Positions 1 through 5,311 of a stretch of 11,366 nucleotides of DNA are shown here, in pieces. The position numbers and the translations under genes were made by a program. How positions within the stretch are numbered: position 1 is the first letter of the stretch; each line of letters starts with the position of its first letter. Origin of the DNA: an uncultured bacterium (GTDB lineage Bacteria > Bipolaricaulota > Bipolaricaulia > UBA7950 > UBA9294); assembly GCA_903859225.1 (NCBI GenBank), contig CAIOLV010000059.1:1-11366 (forward strand), read 5' to 3'. The notes beneath the pieces are model-generated. The model saw nothing but the letters and a program-made list of their open reading frames with translations, did not search any database and was not told the origin of the DNA.

Positions 1-102
1 CCGGAACTTGAATGGCGCTATGGCTACTACGGCCTGCTCGCCACCATGGCGATTGTCTCCGTCGGCATGCTCGTCTACTTCCGCAAGAAGCGCTGGCTCT
101 AA
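1..102 (+). CDS. corA: CorA-type magnesium/cobalt transporter, C-terminal end only
   Basis: Only the last 33 codons are inside the window; the gene begins upstream. The visible peptide starts PELEWRYGYYG, continues as a hydrophobic helix (LLATMAIVSVGMLVYF) and ends in the basic tail RKKRWL before a TAA. This matches the second transmembrane helix and cytoplasmic C-terminus of the CorA Mg2+/Co2+ channel family. There, a GMN motif (outside this window) is followed by a short loop of the type MPEL-W-YGY and then this helix ending in positive residues. CorA works as a pentamer in the inner membrane. The pore-lining helix and the soluble domain are not visible, so substrate preference cannot be judged. 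A hairpin follows 6 nt after the stop, and the next gene faces it. Confidence 0.85.
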   Translation, partial: PELEWRYGYYGLLATMAIVSVGMLVYFRKKRWL

Positions 103-108
103 CAGCGA

Positions 109-139
109 CGGGAGGACGGAACATAGTCCCGCCCTCCCG
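109..139. terminator. Stem-loop between convergent genes, probable terminator
   Basis: CGGGAGG (109-115) pairs with CCTCCCG (133-139). After a one-by-one mismatch the stem continues as CGG/CCG around a 9-nt loop. It lies directly behind corA and between two convergent genes. Neither strand shows a clear T tract, so it may act only as a weak or factor-assisted terminator. Confidence 0.45.
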
Positions 140-146
140 CTTCGCC

Positions 147-164
147 GAGCTGCATGTCCAGCTC
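147..164. terminator. Second small stem-loop between convergent genes
   Basis: GAGCTG (147-152) pairs perfectly with CAGCTC (159-164) around a 6-nt loop. It lies 20 nt past the stop codon of the minus-strand zinc-ribbon gene. There is no obvious T tract. It could help end that transcript or protect its 3' end. Confidence 0.3.
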
Positions 165-184
165 GCAAGTGCTAGAACGAGGAG

Positions 185-538
185 CTAGAAGTAGTCGTCG
201 TCCTCGTCTTCCTCTTCCGCGTCGAGTTCCTCATCGTCCTCGAAGTCGTCGTCCTCCTCGACCCACTCCACGCGAATCGGGTCCTCATCGACGACCTCGA
301 GCAGCGCCTCGCACTCCTCGCAGCGCAGGCGGTTGAACAGGCTGAGCTCGTCCTTGTCGAGATCGAGCGCCGCGTCACATACGGGACACACGATCTTGCC
401 CCCCGTCCCCTCCTTGGTTCTCTGCTTCTCCGCGGAACCGGCGTCTCGATTCCTCTGTGGTGTGGCGGCCGCGGCGTCTCGCGGCCCGCCGTGGGGGGCC
501 TTTCCTGACCCTCGTCGCTTCTTCGCCACGTCAGCCAT
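185..538 (-). CDS. LysW-like four-cysteine zinc-ribbon protein with basic N-tail and acidic C-tail
   Basis: The protein has 117 aa. Residues 1-48 are basic and low-complexity (MADVAKKRRGSG...), probably disordered. Residues 49-90 form a zinc ribbon with CPVC (C51, C54) and CEEC (C73, C76), then ALLEVVDEDP, which closely resembles LysW/ArgW. Residues 91-117 are almost entirely Asp/Glu and end DDDYF. LysW proteins of about 54 aa carry 2-aminoadipate or glutamate on a C-terminal Glu (usual ending EDWGE) during lysine or arginine synthesis. Here that Glu is replaced by Phe and both ends are extended, so a carrier role is doubtful. A zinc-ribbon adaptor or RNA-polymerase/nucleic-acid binding role is equally possible. 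No lys or arg genes are in view. The ATG at 538 is chosen because it follows a good Shine-Dalgarno (GGAGAAGGAG); the frame runs on upstream without family resemblance. Confidence 0.8.
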   Translation of the reverse strand: MADVAKKRRGSGKAPHGGPRDAAAATPQRNRDAGSAEKQRTKEGTGGKIVCPVCDAALDLDKDELSLFNRLRCEECEALLEVVDEDPIRVEWVEEDDDFEDDEELDAEEEDEDDDYF

Positions 539-777
539 CTTGAAGCTCCTTCTCCTCCGGAATCGGATGAATTCCCTTGCGCCGCGAGGGCCCCTCTGGA
601 GGCCAACTTTGCCGCCGCGCATCCTTGAGCGTCACGGGGCCGCAGAATAACGACTCCCGTCAGGTCGAGTCAATACCCCGTTTCTACCCGTTTGTCCAGC
701 CCCTCTTCGAGCCATCTGGCCAAGCGCCGCGGGACGCTCGGGCCGATTCCGGCTCCCCGATTCTACGCTTCTCCCCT

Positions 778-2142
778 CTATTCAGTGGCCAGGTCGACGA
801 TCAGGCGAGACAAGACGCGCACGGCGACCCCGAGGGCTCGCTCGTCGAAGTCGAACGTCGCACTGTGTGCCGCGAGAACGCGACTGCGATCTACGGCGTC
901 GCGTCGCGTGCCGTGAGCGTCGGCGCCGATGCCGAGACTCGTTGCCAGGCCGCCCCGCGACTGCACGGCTCGCATCATCTCCGTGAAGTCCTCGCTCCCG
1001 CCAACCGCTTCCACATGATGGAACGCGAACTCTCCCGGGCGCCCGGAGACTCTCTCCAGCCGCTGCGCAAGCGTCGGATCGCTCTGCGCGGTGTCGGCCT
1101 GTCCCATCGGGAGGATCTCGACCTCACAGTCATACATGGCCGCAGCGCCCTCGATGACGCGCATCGCTCGCTCGTACATCGAATGACACAAAGCGCTCGT
1201 GCCCCCGCGGACCTCTGCGACGAGGAGGGCCCGGTCGGGAATGACGTTTCGACCCGTCCCGGCCTCCATCCGCCCCACGTGCACTCGCGTGAATCCGCCA
1301 TGGTGTCTCGGAAGAGCGTGAAGGTGAAGCGCGGCGGTGGCCGCGGCGAGAAGCGCGTTCTTGCCCCCCTCCGGCTGCCCGCCGGCGTGGGCCGCCTCGC
1401 CGACGAAGTGCACGTCGAACTTCCGTGTTGCGGCGTATCCTCCGAGTCCTGATGCGAGTTCCCCCACCGCCCATCCCGTGAGAAGATGGCATCCGATGAC
1501 GTAGTCGACGTCCGCCAAGTGGCCGGCGGCGACGATGGACCGCGCCCCGCGTACGCCCTCCTCCGCCGGCTGGAAGATCAGCCGAAGAGTCCCTTCCAAT
1601 GCCACGGGGAGCTGGGCGATGACGCGCGCGACGCCGAGACCGATGGCTGCGTGGCCGTCGTGCCCGCAGGCGTGCGCCGCACCGCGGTTCACCGAGGCGA
1701 ATCCCTCTCGTGCCGGGCGGTGGCTTACGTCGCTGCTCTCGACGAGGTCGAGCGCGTCGATGTCGAAGCGGAGGGCGATCACGGGGCTTCGGCCGCGGGA
1801 TCGAACGCCGATCGAGCCGGTAAACCCGCCGCGCATTGCGTCGTGGAGGCGCGGGTCCGCCCCCTGGCTTTCAGCACGACGGAGATGGCCTTCGAGGGTG
1901 TCACTCGCCGGAACGCCCATTCTCGCGTCGTCGACACAGACGCGATGCCCAACCTGCGTCTCGTATCCGAGCTCCGCCAGCCGGCGGGCGACGAACGACG
2001 TGGTCCAGAATTCCGTCCACGCTGATTCCGCGTGGCGGTGGATCTCCCGGCGATCACGGACGAGGTCTGCGTCCATCGATCGGACGGACTCGTCGATCAC
2101 GCGATCGAGGTCGGTTGCGTCCCGCCGACTCGACGTCGCCAT
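778..2142 (-). CDS. abgA: M20-family amidohydrolase, AbgA-like (p-aminobenzoyl-glutamate hydrolase subunit A type)
   Basis: The 454-aa zinc amidohydrolase resembles E. coli AbgA (about 436 aa) along its whole length. Shared blocks include HRHAESAWTEF (35-45), RMGVP (74-78), GGFTG (105-109), FDIDALDL (126-133), DVSHRP-REGFAS (138-150), HACGHDGH (157-164), QPAEEG-RGAR (191-201), EAAHAGGQPEGGKNALLAA (249-267), GRNV-P (297-302), GSEDF (382-386) and the C-terminal FDFDE. H157, H161, E194/E195 and late H426 are the expected metal or catalytic residues. AbgA with AbgB cleaves p-aminobenzoyl-glutamate, a folate breakdown product, to p-aminobenzoate and glutamate. No abgB or abgT is in the window, so another N-acyl amino acid substrate is possible. 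A segment before H426 (about 408-424) is longer than in AbgA. GGGGAGG lies just before the ATG, and the aminopeptidase gene ends 16 nt upstream, so the two are probably co-transcribed. Confidence 0.82.
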   Translation of the reverse strand: MATSSRRDATDLDRVIDESVRSMDADLVRDRREIHRHAESAWTEFWTTSFVARRLAELGYETQVGHRVCVDDARMGVPASDTLEGHLRRAESQGADPRLHDAMRGGFTGSIGVRSRGRSPVIALRFDIDALDLVESSDVSHRPAREGFASVNRGAAHACGHDGHAAIGLGVARVIAQLPVALEGTLRLIFQPAEEGVRGARSIVAAGHLADVDYVIGCHLLTGWAVGELASGLGGYAATRKFDVHFVGEAAHAGGQPEGGKNALLAAATAALHLHALPRHHGGFTRVHVGRMEAGTGRNVIPDRALLVAEVRGGTSALCHSMYERAMRVIEGAAAMYDCEVEILPMGQADTAQSDPTLAQRLERVSGRPGEFAFHHVEAVGGSEDFTEMMRAVQSRGGLATSLGIGADAHGTRRDAVDRSRVLAAHSATFDFDERALGVAVRVLSRLIVDLATE

Positions 2143-2158
2143 GGTCCTCCCCGCGGAG

Positions 2159-3268
2159 CTAGTTGCCGATCAGAAAAGACCCGTTCTCGTAGATCAGTTG
2201 TTCGTCGACCCAGATCCGGCCGCCACGCATGAGATCGCACACCATGTCCCAATGAATGGCAGATTCGTTGTGGCTTCCGGTCTCGGGCATTCCCGCACCC
2301 AGAGCCATGTGGAAGCTTCCGTTGATCTTCTCGTCAAACAGCGTGTGGCCCGTCGCGCGCGTGATTCCCTCATTTGTGCCAATGGCGAACTCGCCGACGT
2401 AGCGTGCCCCGTCGTCCGCGTCCAGCGTCTGCAGGAGGAAGTCCTCGCCCTTGTCGGCCGTGGCCTTCACGACCTTCCCCTTCTTAAACCAGATGTGCAC
2501 GCCGTCCAGGCGTCGTCCCCGGTAGACCGTGGGATACGAGAAGCGGACGTGGCCTTCCACGGAATCCTCGACGGGGCCGGTGAAGATCTCGCCATCGGGC
2601 ATGTTCCTCTTGCCGTCACAGTTCATGAATGTGCGGCCGGCGATCCTCATTCGTAGATCGACATCGGGTCCCTCGACGCGGAGGGCTTCCTTCCCCTTCA
2701 GCCAGTCCACGAGTCGCTGTTGCCAAGCGGAGACCTGCTGCCAGTGACGGACAGGGTGCTCGAAGTCCGGCAGACAAGCGCTGAAGACGAAGTCCTCGTA
2801 CTCCGTCTGTCCCATCTCCGCGTCCTGCGCGTGGGCTGCAGTAGGAAATAGCGTTCCCACCCAGCGAAGCTCTCCGGACGCCGCGCGGCGCGTGACGGCC
2901 TGGGAGATCTCGCGCGATGACTGCTGGGCGAGAACGAGCTTCTCGGGCGGGACGTTCGTCAGCTCCTTGGTGTTCGCGGAACCCCACAGGCTGATGATGA
3001 CGTCGTAGCTCTCGTAGAGCAGGCGCGACGGGGGAGCCACGTGCCGAAGCTGCTCGTCCGACGCGTAGCGATAGAACAGTTCTTCCGTCCCCGGCAGTTG
3101 GGCGCGCACGTAGGGGTTTCCACCCGCCTTGAGCACCTCGATGAAGAGGGCCTTGAGAAGCGGCTCCGCGAGCGTGCTTCCCTGCAGATAGACCTTATCG
3201 TCCGGGCGAACGGACACCGAGTACTGCACCAACACCTGCGCCAGCTTCTCGACGCGCGCATCGAGCAT
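2159..3268 (-). CDS. M29-family metallo-aminopeptidase (AmpS / aminopeptidase T type)
   Basis: The protein has 369 aa, typical for family M29 (AmpS of Staphylococcus, AmpII of Bacillus, aminopeptidase T of Thermus). These are dimeric two-metal enzymes in the cytosol that remove N-terminal residues from peptides. Expected metal ligands are all present: E227 in PDGEIFTGPVEDS, E293 in GEFAIGTN, H320 in GSFHMALG, and H339 with D341 in SAIHWDMV. The family C-terminus (DGE/DEQLIYENGSFL) is intact. The ATG at 3268 is chosen because AAAGGAG precedes it and the protein then begins MLDARVEKLAQVLVQYSV, as in the family. The frame is open further upstream but would overlap the phosphatase gene. The phosphatase gene ends 83 nt upstream and the AbgA-like gene starts 16 nt downstream, suggesting one operon for peptide and amino-acyl amide turnover. 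Confidence 0.9.
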   Translation of the reverse strand: MLDARVEKLAQVLVQYSVSVRPDDKVYLQGSTLAEPLLKALFIEVLKAGGNPYVRAQLPGTEELFYRYASDEQLRHVAPPSRLLYESYDVIISLWGSANTKELTNVPPEKLVLAQQSSREISQAVTRRAASGELRWVGTLFPTAAHAQDAEMGQTEYEDFVFSACLPDFEHPVRHWQQVSAWQQRLVDWLKGKEALRVEGPDVDLRMRIAGRTFMNCDGKRNMPDGEIFTGPVEDSVEGHVRFSYPTVYRGRRLDGVHIWFKKGKVVKATADKGEDFLLQTLDADDGARYVGEFAIGTNEGITRATGHTLFDEKINGSFHMALGAGMPETGSHNESAIHWDMVCDLMRGGRIWVDEQLIYENGSFLIGN

Positions 3269-3351
3269 CGGGATCTCCTTTGCACTGGGCGTCACGAACG
3301 GCCACGCCGTCTCCCGACGATAGCGGCTCAATGGGTATGCGACAAGGTTGC

Positions 3352-4119
3352 TCAGATCTCGATGAGGTCGAGGTCGCGCGCGGTGTTGACGCACCTCCCC
3401 TGCGGAAGGAGGGCGACTCGACGCTGCCCGCCGTAGGCGCAAGACGTGAACAGCGTGAGGCATCGATCTTCGAAGAGGTAGGACGGCGCGTCCGGTTGAT
3501 GGGAGCGAACGAGGACGCGGATTCCCATGTGCGCGGCACGCACCGAGAACTCGCCGGGACCGTGAACTGGCCTGCCGGCCGAAGCGTCCACTGCGGTCGT
3601 ACGATCGCTCCAATCTCCCCACGTGATGTCACGCCACGCCGTGCCGCCTAAGGGCACCGCCGCGATGTCGCCGAGCGTGGCGAGATCCGGCAAGGCGCCG
3701 TGGAGCGCCAGCACGCCTGAATCATGCCACGCGGCAAGCGGAAGCTTGAGCAGACAGCGACCCAGCGCACTCGCTTCTTCCGGGGGGAGCGACTCCCAGA
3801 AGTCCGCCGGACGGAACCGTGCCAGTCCCCACGCCTCATGATTACCCATGAGGAGGTGGACGGATTTCGGGCGCTCCAGCTTCGCGTGGAGAATGCGCAC
3901 GAGACACTCGCGCGATGAAGGCCCGCGGTCGACGACGTCTCCGAGAAAGACGAGAACTGTGCCGGGAATCCACACCGCGGTGAGCACGCACTCCACGGCG
4001 TTGAGGTCGCCGTGGATGTCCCCCACGAAGACCGTGCGGGCGCCAGGTTCGAGTCGCACGAGTCGCTCTTCCCCCTCAAGCAACCGCTCTGCGTCTCGCA
4101 CCGCCTCGAGAAGATGCAT
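3352..4119 (-). CDS. PPP-family serine/threonine protein phosphatase (calcineurin-like metallophosphoesterase)
   Basis: The 255-aa protein carries the full PPP signature in order: GDIHGD (33-38), GDVVDRG (60-66), GNHE (92-95), LHGA (139-142) and SHQ (206-208). These give the two-metal ligands D34, H36, D61, N93, H140 and H207, and the phosphate-binding R65 and H94. TSCAYGG (225-231) sits where PPP enzymes have their SAPNYC-like loop. Bacterial members hydrolyse phospho-Ser/Thr/Tyr or diadenosine tetraphosphate (ApaH), and sequence alone does not separate these. No signal peptide or membrane segment is seen, so it is likely cytosolic. The ATG at 4119 has no convincing Shine-Dalgarno. It may be leaderless or start at a nearby alternative codon; the family match begins only at about residue 28. 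It is first in a minus-strand run with the aminopeptidase and AbgA-like genes. Confidence 0.85.
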   Translation of the reverse strand: MHLLEAVRDAERLLEGEERLVRLEPGARTVFVGDIHGDLNAVECVLTAVWIPGTVLVFLGDVVDRGPSSRECLVRILHAKLERPKSVHLLMGNHEAWGLARFRPADFWESLPPEEASALGRCLLKLPLAAWHDSGVLALHGALPDLATLGDIAAVPLGGTAWRDITWGDWSDRTTAVDASAGRPVHGPGEFSVRAAHMGIRVLVRSHQPDAPSYLFEDRCLTLFTSCAYGGQRRVALLPQGRCVNTARDLDLIEI

Positions 4120-4147
4120 GCAACGAGGCTATCGTGCCGGCCCACGA

Positions 4148-4163
4148 GGCGCCAGTCGGCGCC
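4148..4163. promoter_or_regulatory. Tandem GGCGCC palindromes, possible operator
   Basis: Two identical 6-bp palindromes GGCGCC lie at 4148-4153 and 4158-4163. Their centres are 10 bp apart, about one helical turn, and they end 6 bp before the -35 box of the promoter at 4170. They sit 29-44 bp upstream of the start of the divergent phosphatase gene. They could bind a regulator of either gene, or form a hairpin in a phosphatase leader RNA. GC-rich palindromes also arise by chance in such DNA. Confidence 0.3.
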
Positions 4164-4169
4164 GTTCCG

Positions 4170-4198
4170 TTGACGAAGGACCTGTTTCGGTGTACGGT
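4170..4198 (+). promoter_or_regulatory. Sigma70-like promoter of the structured RNA
   Basis: TTGACG (4170-4175) is one base off the -35 consensus. It is followed after exactly 17 nt by TACGGT (4193-4198), a weak -10 that keeps the first two bases and the last. The expected transcription start is near 4205, right at the foot of the first long stem of the predicted RNA. No CDS begins within 170 nt downstream, so it would drive the RNA and possibly the 118-aa ORF. Confidence 0.5.
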
Positions 4199-4204
4199 GC
4201 TTTC

Positions 4205-4365
4205 GCGATGAGAGAGGGAGACGCTTTCAGAACTGAAGCTTGCGACGGATCTGGGTTCGGATCCGGTCTCGTTTCTCTCACGACGACGATGTAGCCCGAC
4301 CGCCGGCATGGGCCGGACGGCGCGGGCGTGAAGACCTCAGGCGTGGGCCTGGGTCTTTTCTTTTT
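4205..4365 (+). ncRNA. Predicted structured RNA with three-way junction (small RNA or riboswitch-like leader)
   Basis: Hand-folding gives a compact structure. An outer stem of about 14 bp pairs 4209-4222 with 4266-4280 (one bulged G at 4271; two G-U pairs). It encloses hairpin A (4223-4239, loop GAAC) and hairpin B (4246-4265, loop of about 8 nt), with a 6-nt linker TTGCGA (4240-4245) between them. Hairpins A and B each begin directly at the junction, as in a stacked three-way junction. A GC-rich hairpin follows (4294-4327), then the terminator (4331-4365). The element has its own promoter-like sequence and is about 160 nt long. I do not recognise 6S, tmRNA, SRP, RNase P RNA or any riboswitch class I know by sequence. 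Because the terminator lies just before a ribosome binding site, it could be a cis-acting leader that decides read-through, or a free small RNA. Confidence 0.5.
4331..4365 (+). terminator. Strong intrinsic terminator
   Basis: AAGACC (4331-4336) and CAGGC (4338-4342) pair with GCCTG (4347-4351) and GGTCTT (4352-4357), with one bulged T and a GTGG loop. TTTTCTTTTT (4356-4365) follows. This is a textbook rho-independent terminator on the plus strand. It stands upstream, not downstream, of the nearest plus-strand ORF, so it ends the RNA above or works as an attenuator. Confidence 0.85.
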
Positions 4366-4379
4366 GGAGGGAGGAGAAC

Positions 4380-4736
4380 GTGAATGGAGAGTCGGGCAGG
4401 CAACCGTTCCAGGCGGCCGCGATGCCGAACCTCAATGGCTCGGCAAGCCGCGCGTGCGCAACCCCCGGCGAGGTCTGGGGGTGGCAGACGACGCGGGCTC
4501 GCGCGACGGACCTCGACCTATTGCGGCTCAGCTACATCTGTCGCGCGGACGCCCTCCTTCGAGGGCTGCCGGAGCGGAGTCTCGTGCTTGCGAGAATTCA
4601 CCGGTTCTTCGATCGCGTGCCCCGCGGAGCCGCTTTCGACGAACTGCTCTTGTCTGCGCTGATCGATCGGGCGTGCGACCATGGCGGCGTCTCCGCGGTC
4701 TTCGCGTGCGGACCGGGCGCGGCAGGTGACTCCTGA
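4380..4736 (+). CDS. Unrecognised 118-aa protein downstream of the structured RNA
   Basis: I do not recognise the family. The GTG at 4380 follows a strong Shine-Dalgarno (GGAGGGAGGAG) by 3-4 nt. An ATG four bases later in another frame gives a 92-aa Arg/Ser-rich product that looks non-coding. In the chosen frame residues 1-40 are low-complexity. Residues 44-100 look like alternating amphipathic helices (DLDLLRLSYICRADALL, RSLVLARIHRFF, FDELLLSALIDRACDHG), and third codon positions look GC-rich like neighbouring genes. No signal peptide, membrane helix or metal motif is seen. An ATG at 4422 is an alternative start. Its position just behind an intrinsic terminator suggests attenuation-type control. 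It could still be a chance open frame. Confidence 0.5.
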   Translation: MNGESGRQPFQAAAMPNLNGSASRACATPGEVWGWQTTRARATDLDLLRLSYICRADALLRGLPERSLVLARIHRFFDRVPRGAAFDELLLSALIDRACDHGGVSAVFACGPGAAGDS

Positions 4737-4754
4737 TTCCCCGTCCGTTCGGCC

Positions 4755-4784
4755 GGGATCCTCTGCCCTGCGACGGGGGATCCC
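4755..4784. other. Inverted repeat between the 118-aa ORF and the regulator gene
   Basis: GGGATCC (4755-4761) pairs with GGATCCC (4778-4784) across a 16-nt loop, 19 nt past the stop at 4736. No T tract follows, so it is at best a weak terminator for the upstream ORF. It also lies 48 bp before the -10 box of the next gene and could be a protein-binding site. Confidence 0.3.
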
Positions 4785-4831
4785 ATCCCTCGACGGTTTG
4801 CCGCATCACACGATGCACGGGGTCTTTTGCG

Positions 4832-4837
4832 TATAAT
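4832..4837 (+). promoter_or_regulatory. Perfect -10 box placed for a leaderless mRNA
   Basis: TATAAT is a perfect match to the sigma70 -10 element. Counting seven bases on from its last T puts the transcription start on the A of the ATG at 4844. The region 17 nt upstream (CACGAT) is a poor -35, so an activator or an upstream TG may compensate. No Shine-Dalgarno precedes the ATG, which agrees with leaderless translation. Confidence 0.6.
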
Positions 4838-4843
4838 GGGCGC

Positions 4844-5278
4844 ATGGTCACGTTGGACGAAGTCGCGAGATTCCTCGGCCTGTCCAAGCGAGCGGTGCGT
4901 CTGCGCGTGGATGCCCTCGGGGACATGATCCAGGGCTATCTGGCGCGCGGCGATCGAAACCGCCTCATCTTCCGCGGTGAGGCTGTGGCTATCCTGCGCC
5001 GGCTGGAGGAACTGCGACGCGAAGAGGGGCTGCCGATTCGAGAGGCCGCCGACCGACTGAGAGGGGAACTCGGCGACAGCGAACCTGCCTCCGGCGTCTT
5101 CATCGTCATTCGCCCCGAGGTCGAGATCGCCCTCGTCCAGGAACTCCTGCAGGACGTGAGCCAAGAGCGCGATCAGTGGCGCGAATACGCGCAGGCGCTC
5201 CAGTCCGTGCTGCCCCCCGAGCTCAAGTGGCTGCAGTCGGTGGCGCCGGCCTCGACGGGCGACCGACGCCTGAACTAG
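4844..5278 (+). CDS. MerR-like helix-turn-helix transcriptional regulator
   Basis: The protein has 144 aa. Residues 2-25 (VTLDEVARFLGLSKRAVRLRVDAL) form a winged helix-turn-helix of the MerR/HTH_17 type. Residues 40-80 (RLIFRGEAVAILRRLEELRREEGLPIREAADRL) match the second half of a MerR-like DNA-binding domain, where an aromatic wing residue is followed by helices that count in the next HTH. Residues 92-124 look like a dimerising helix. No cysteine cluster or ligand domain is present, so this is not a classical metal sensor. Its targets are unknown; self-regulation or control of the RNA/118-aa unit is possible. The ATG at 4844 begins the recognisable domain directly and coincides with the predicted transcription start. 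It converges with the glyA-gcvT gene, 33 nt away. Confidence 0.75.
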   Translation: MVTLDEVARFLGLSKRAVRLRVDALGDMIQGYLARGDRNRLIFRGEAVAILRRLEELRREEGLPIREAADRLRGELGDSEPASGVFIVIRPEVEIALVQELLQDVSQERDQWREYAQALQSVLPPELKWLQSVAPASTGDRRLN

Positions 5279-5311
5279 CTGGCTGCCTCAGTCTTGCTCT
5301 TCCCGCGATCG

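Noticed and set aside
577..2656. Several long plus-strand open frames (291, 179 and 373 codons)
   Set aside because: They are shadows of the AbgA-like and M29 genes, with arginine/serine/proline-rich translations and no recognisable motif.
3269..3622. N-terminal extension of the aminopeptidase to 487 aa
   Set aside because: The added 118 residues are arginine-rich, overlap the phosphatase gene and lie upstream of an ATG with a strong Shine-Dalgarno and a family-typical start.
4246..4265. tRNA-like T-arm (GGGTTCGGATCC)
   Set aside because: The surrounding bases do not form acceptor, D or anticodon arms. The segment fits better as hairpin B of the three-way junction.
4598..5164. A 188-codon minus-strand open frame
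   Set aside because: It is antisense to the MerR-like gene and the 118-aa ORF, has no family resemblance, and covers the TATAAT promoter region.
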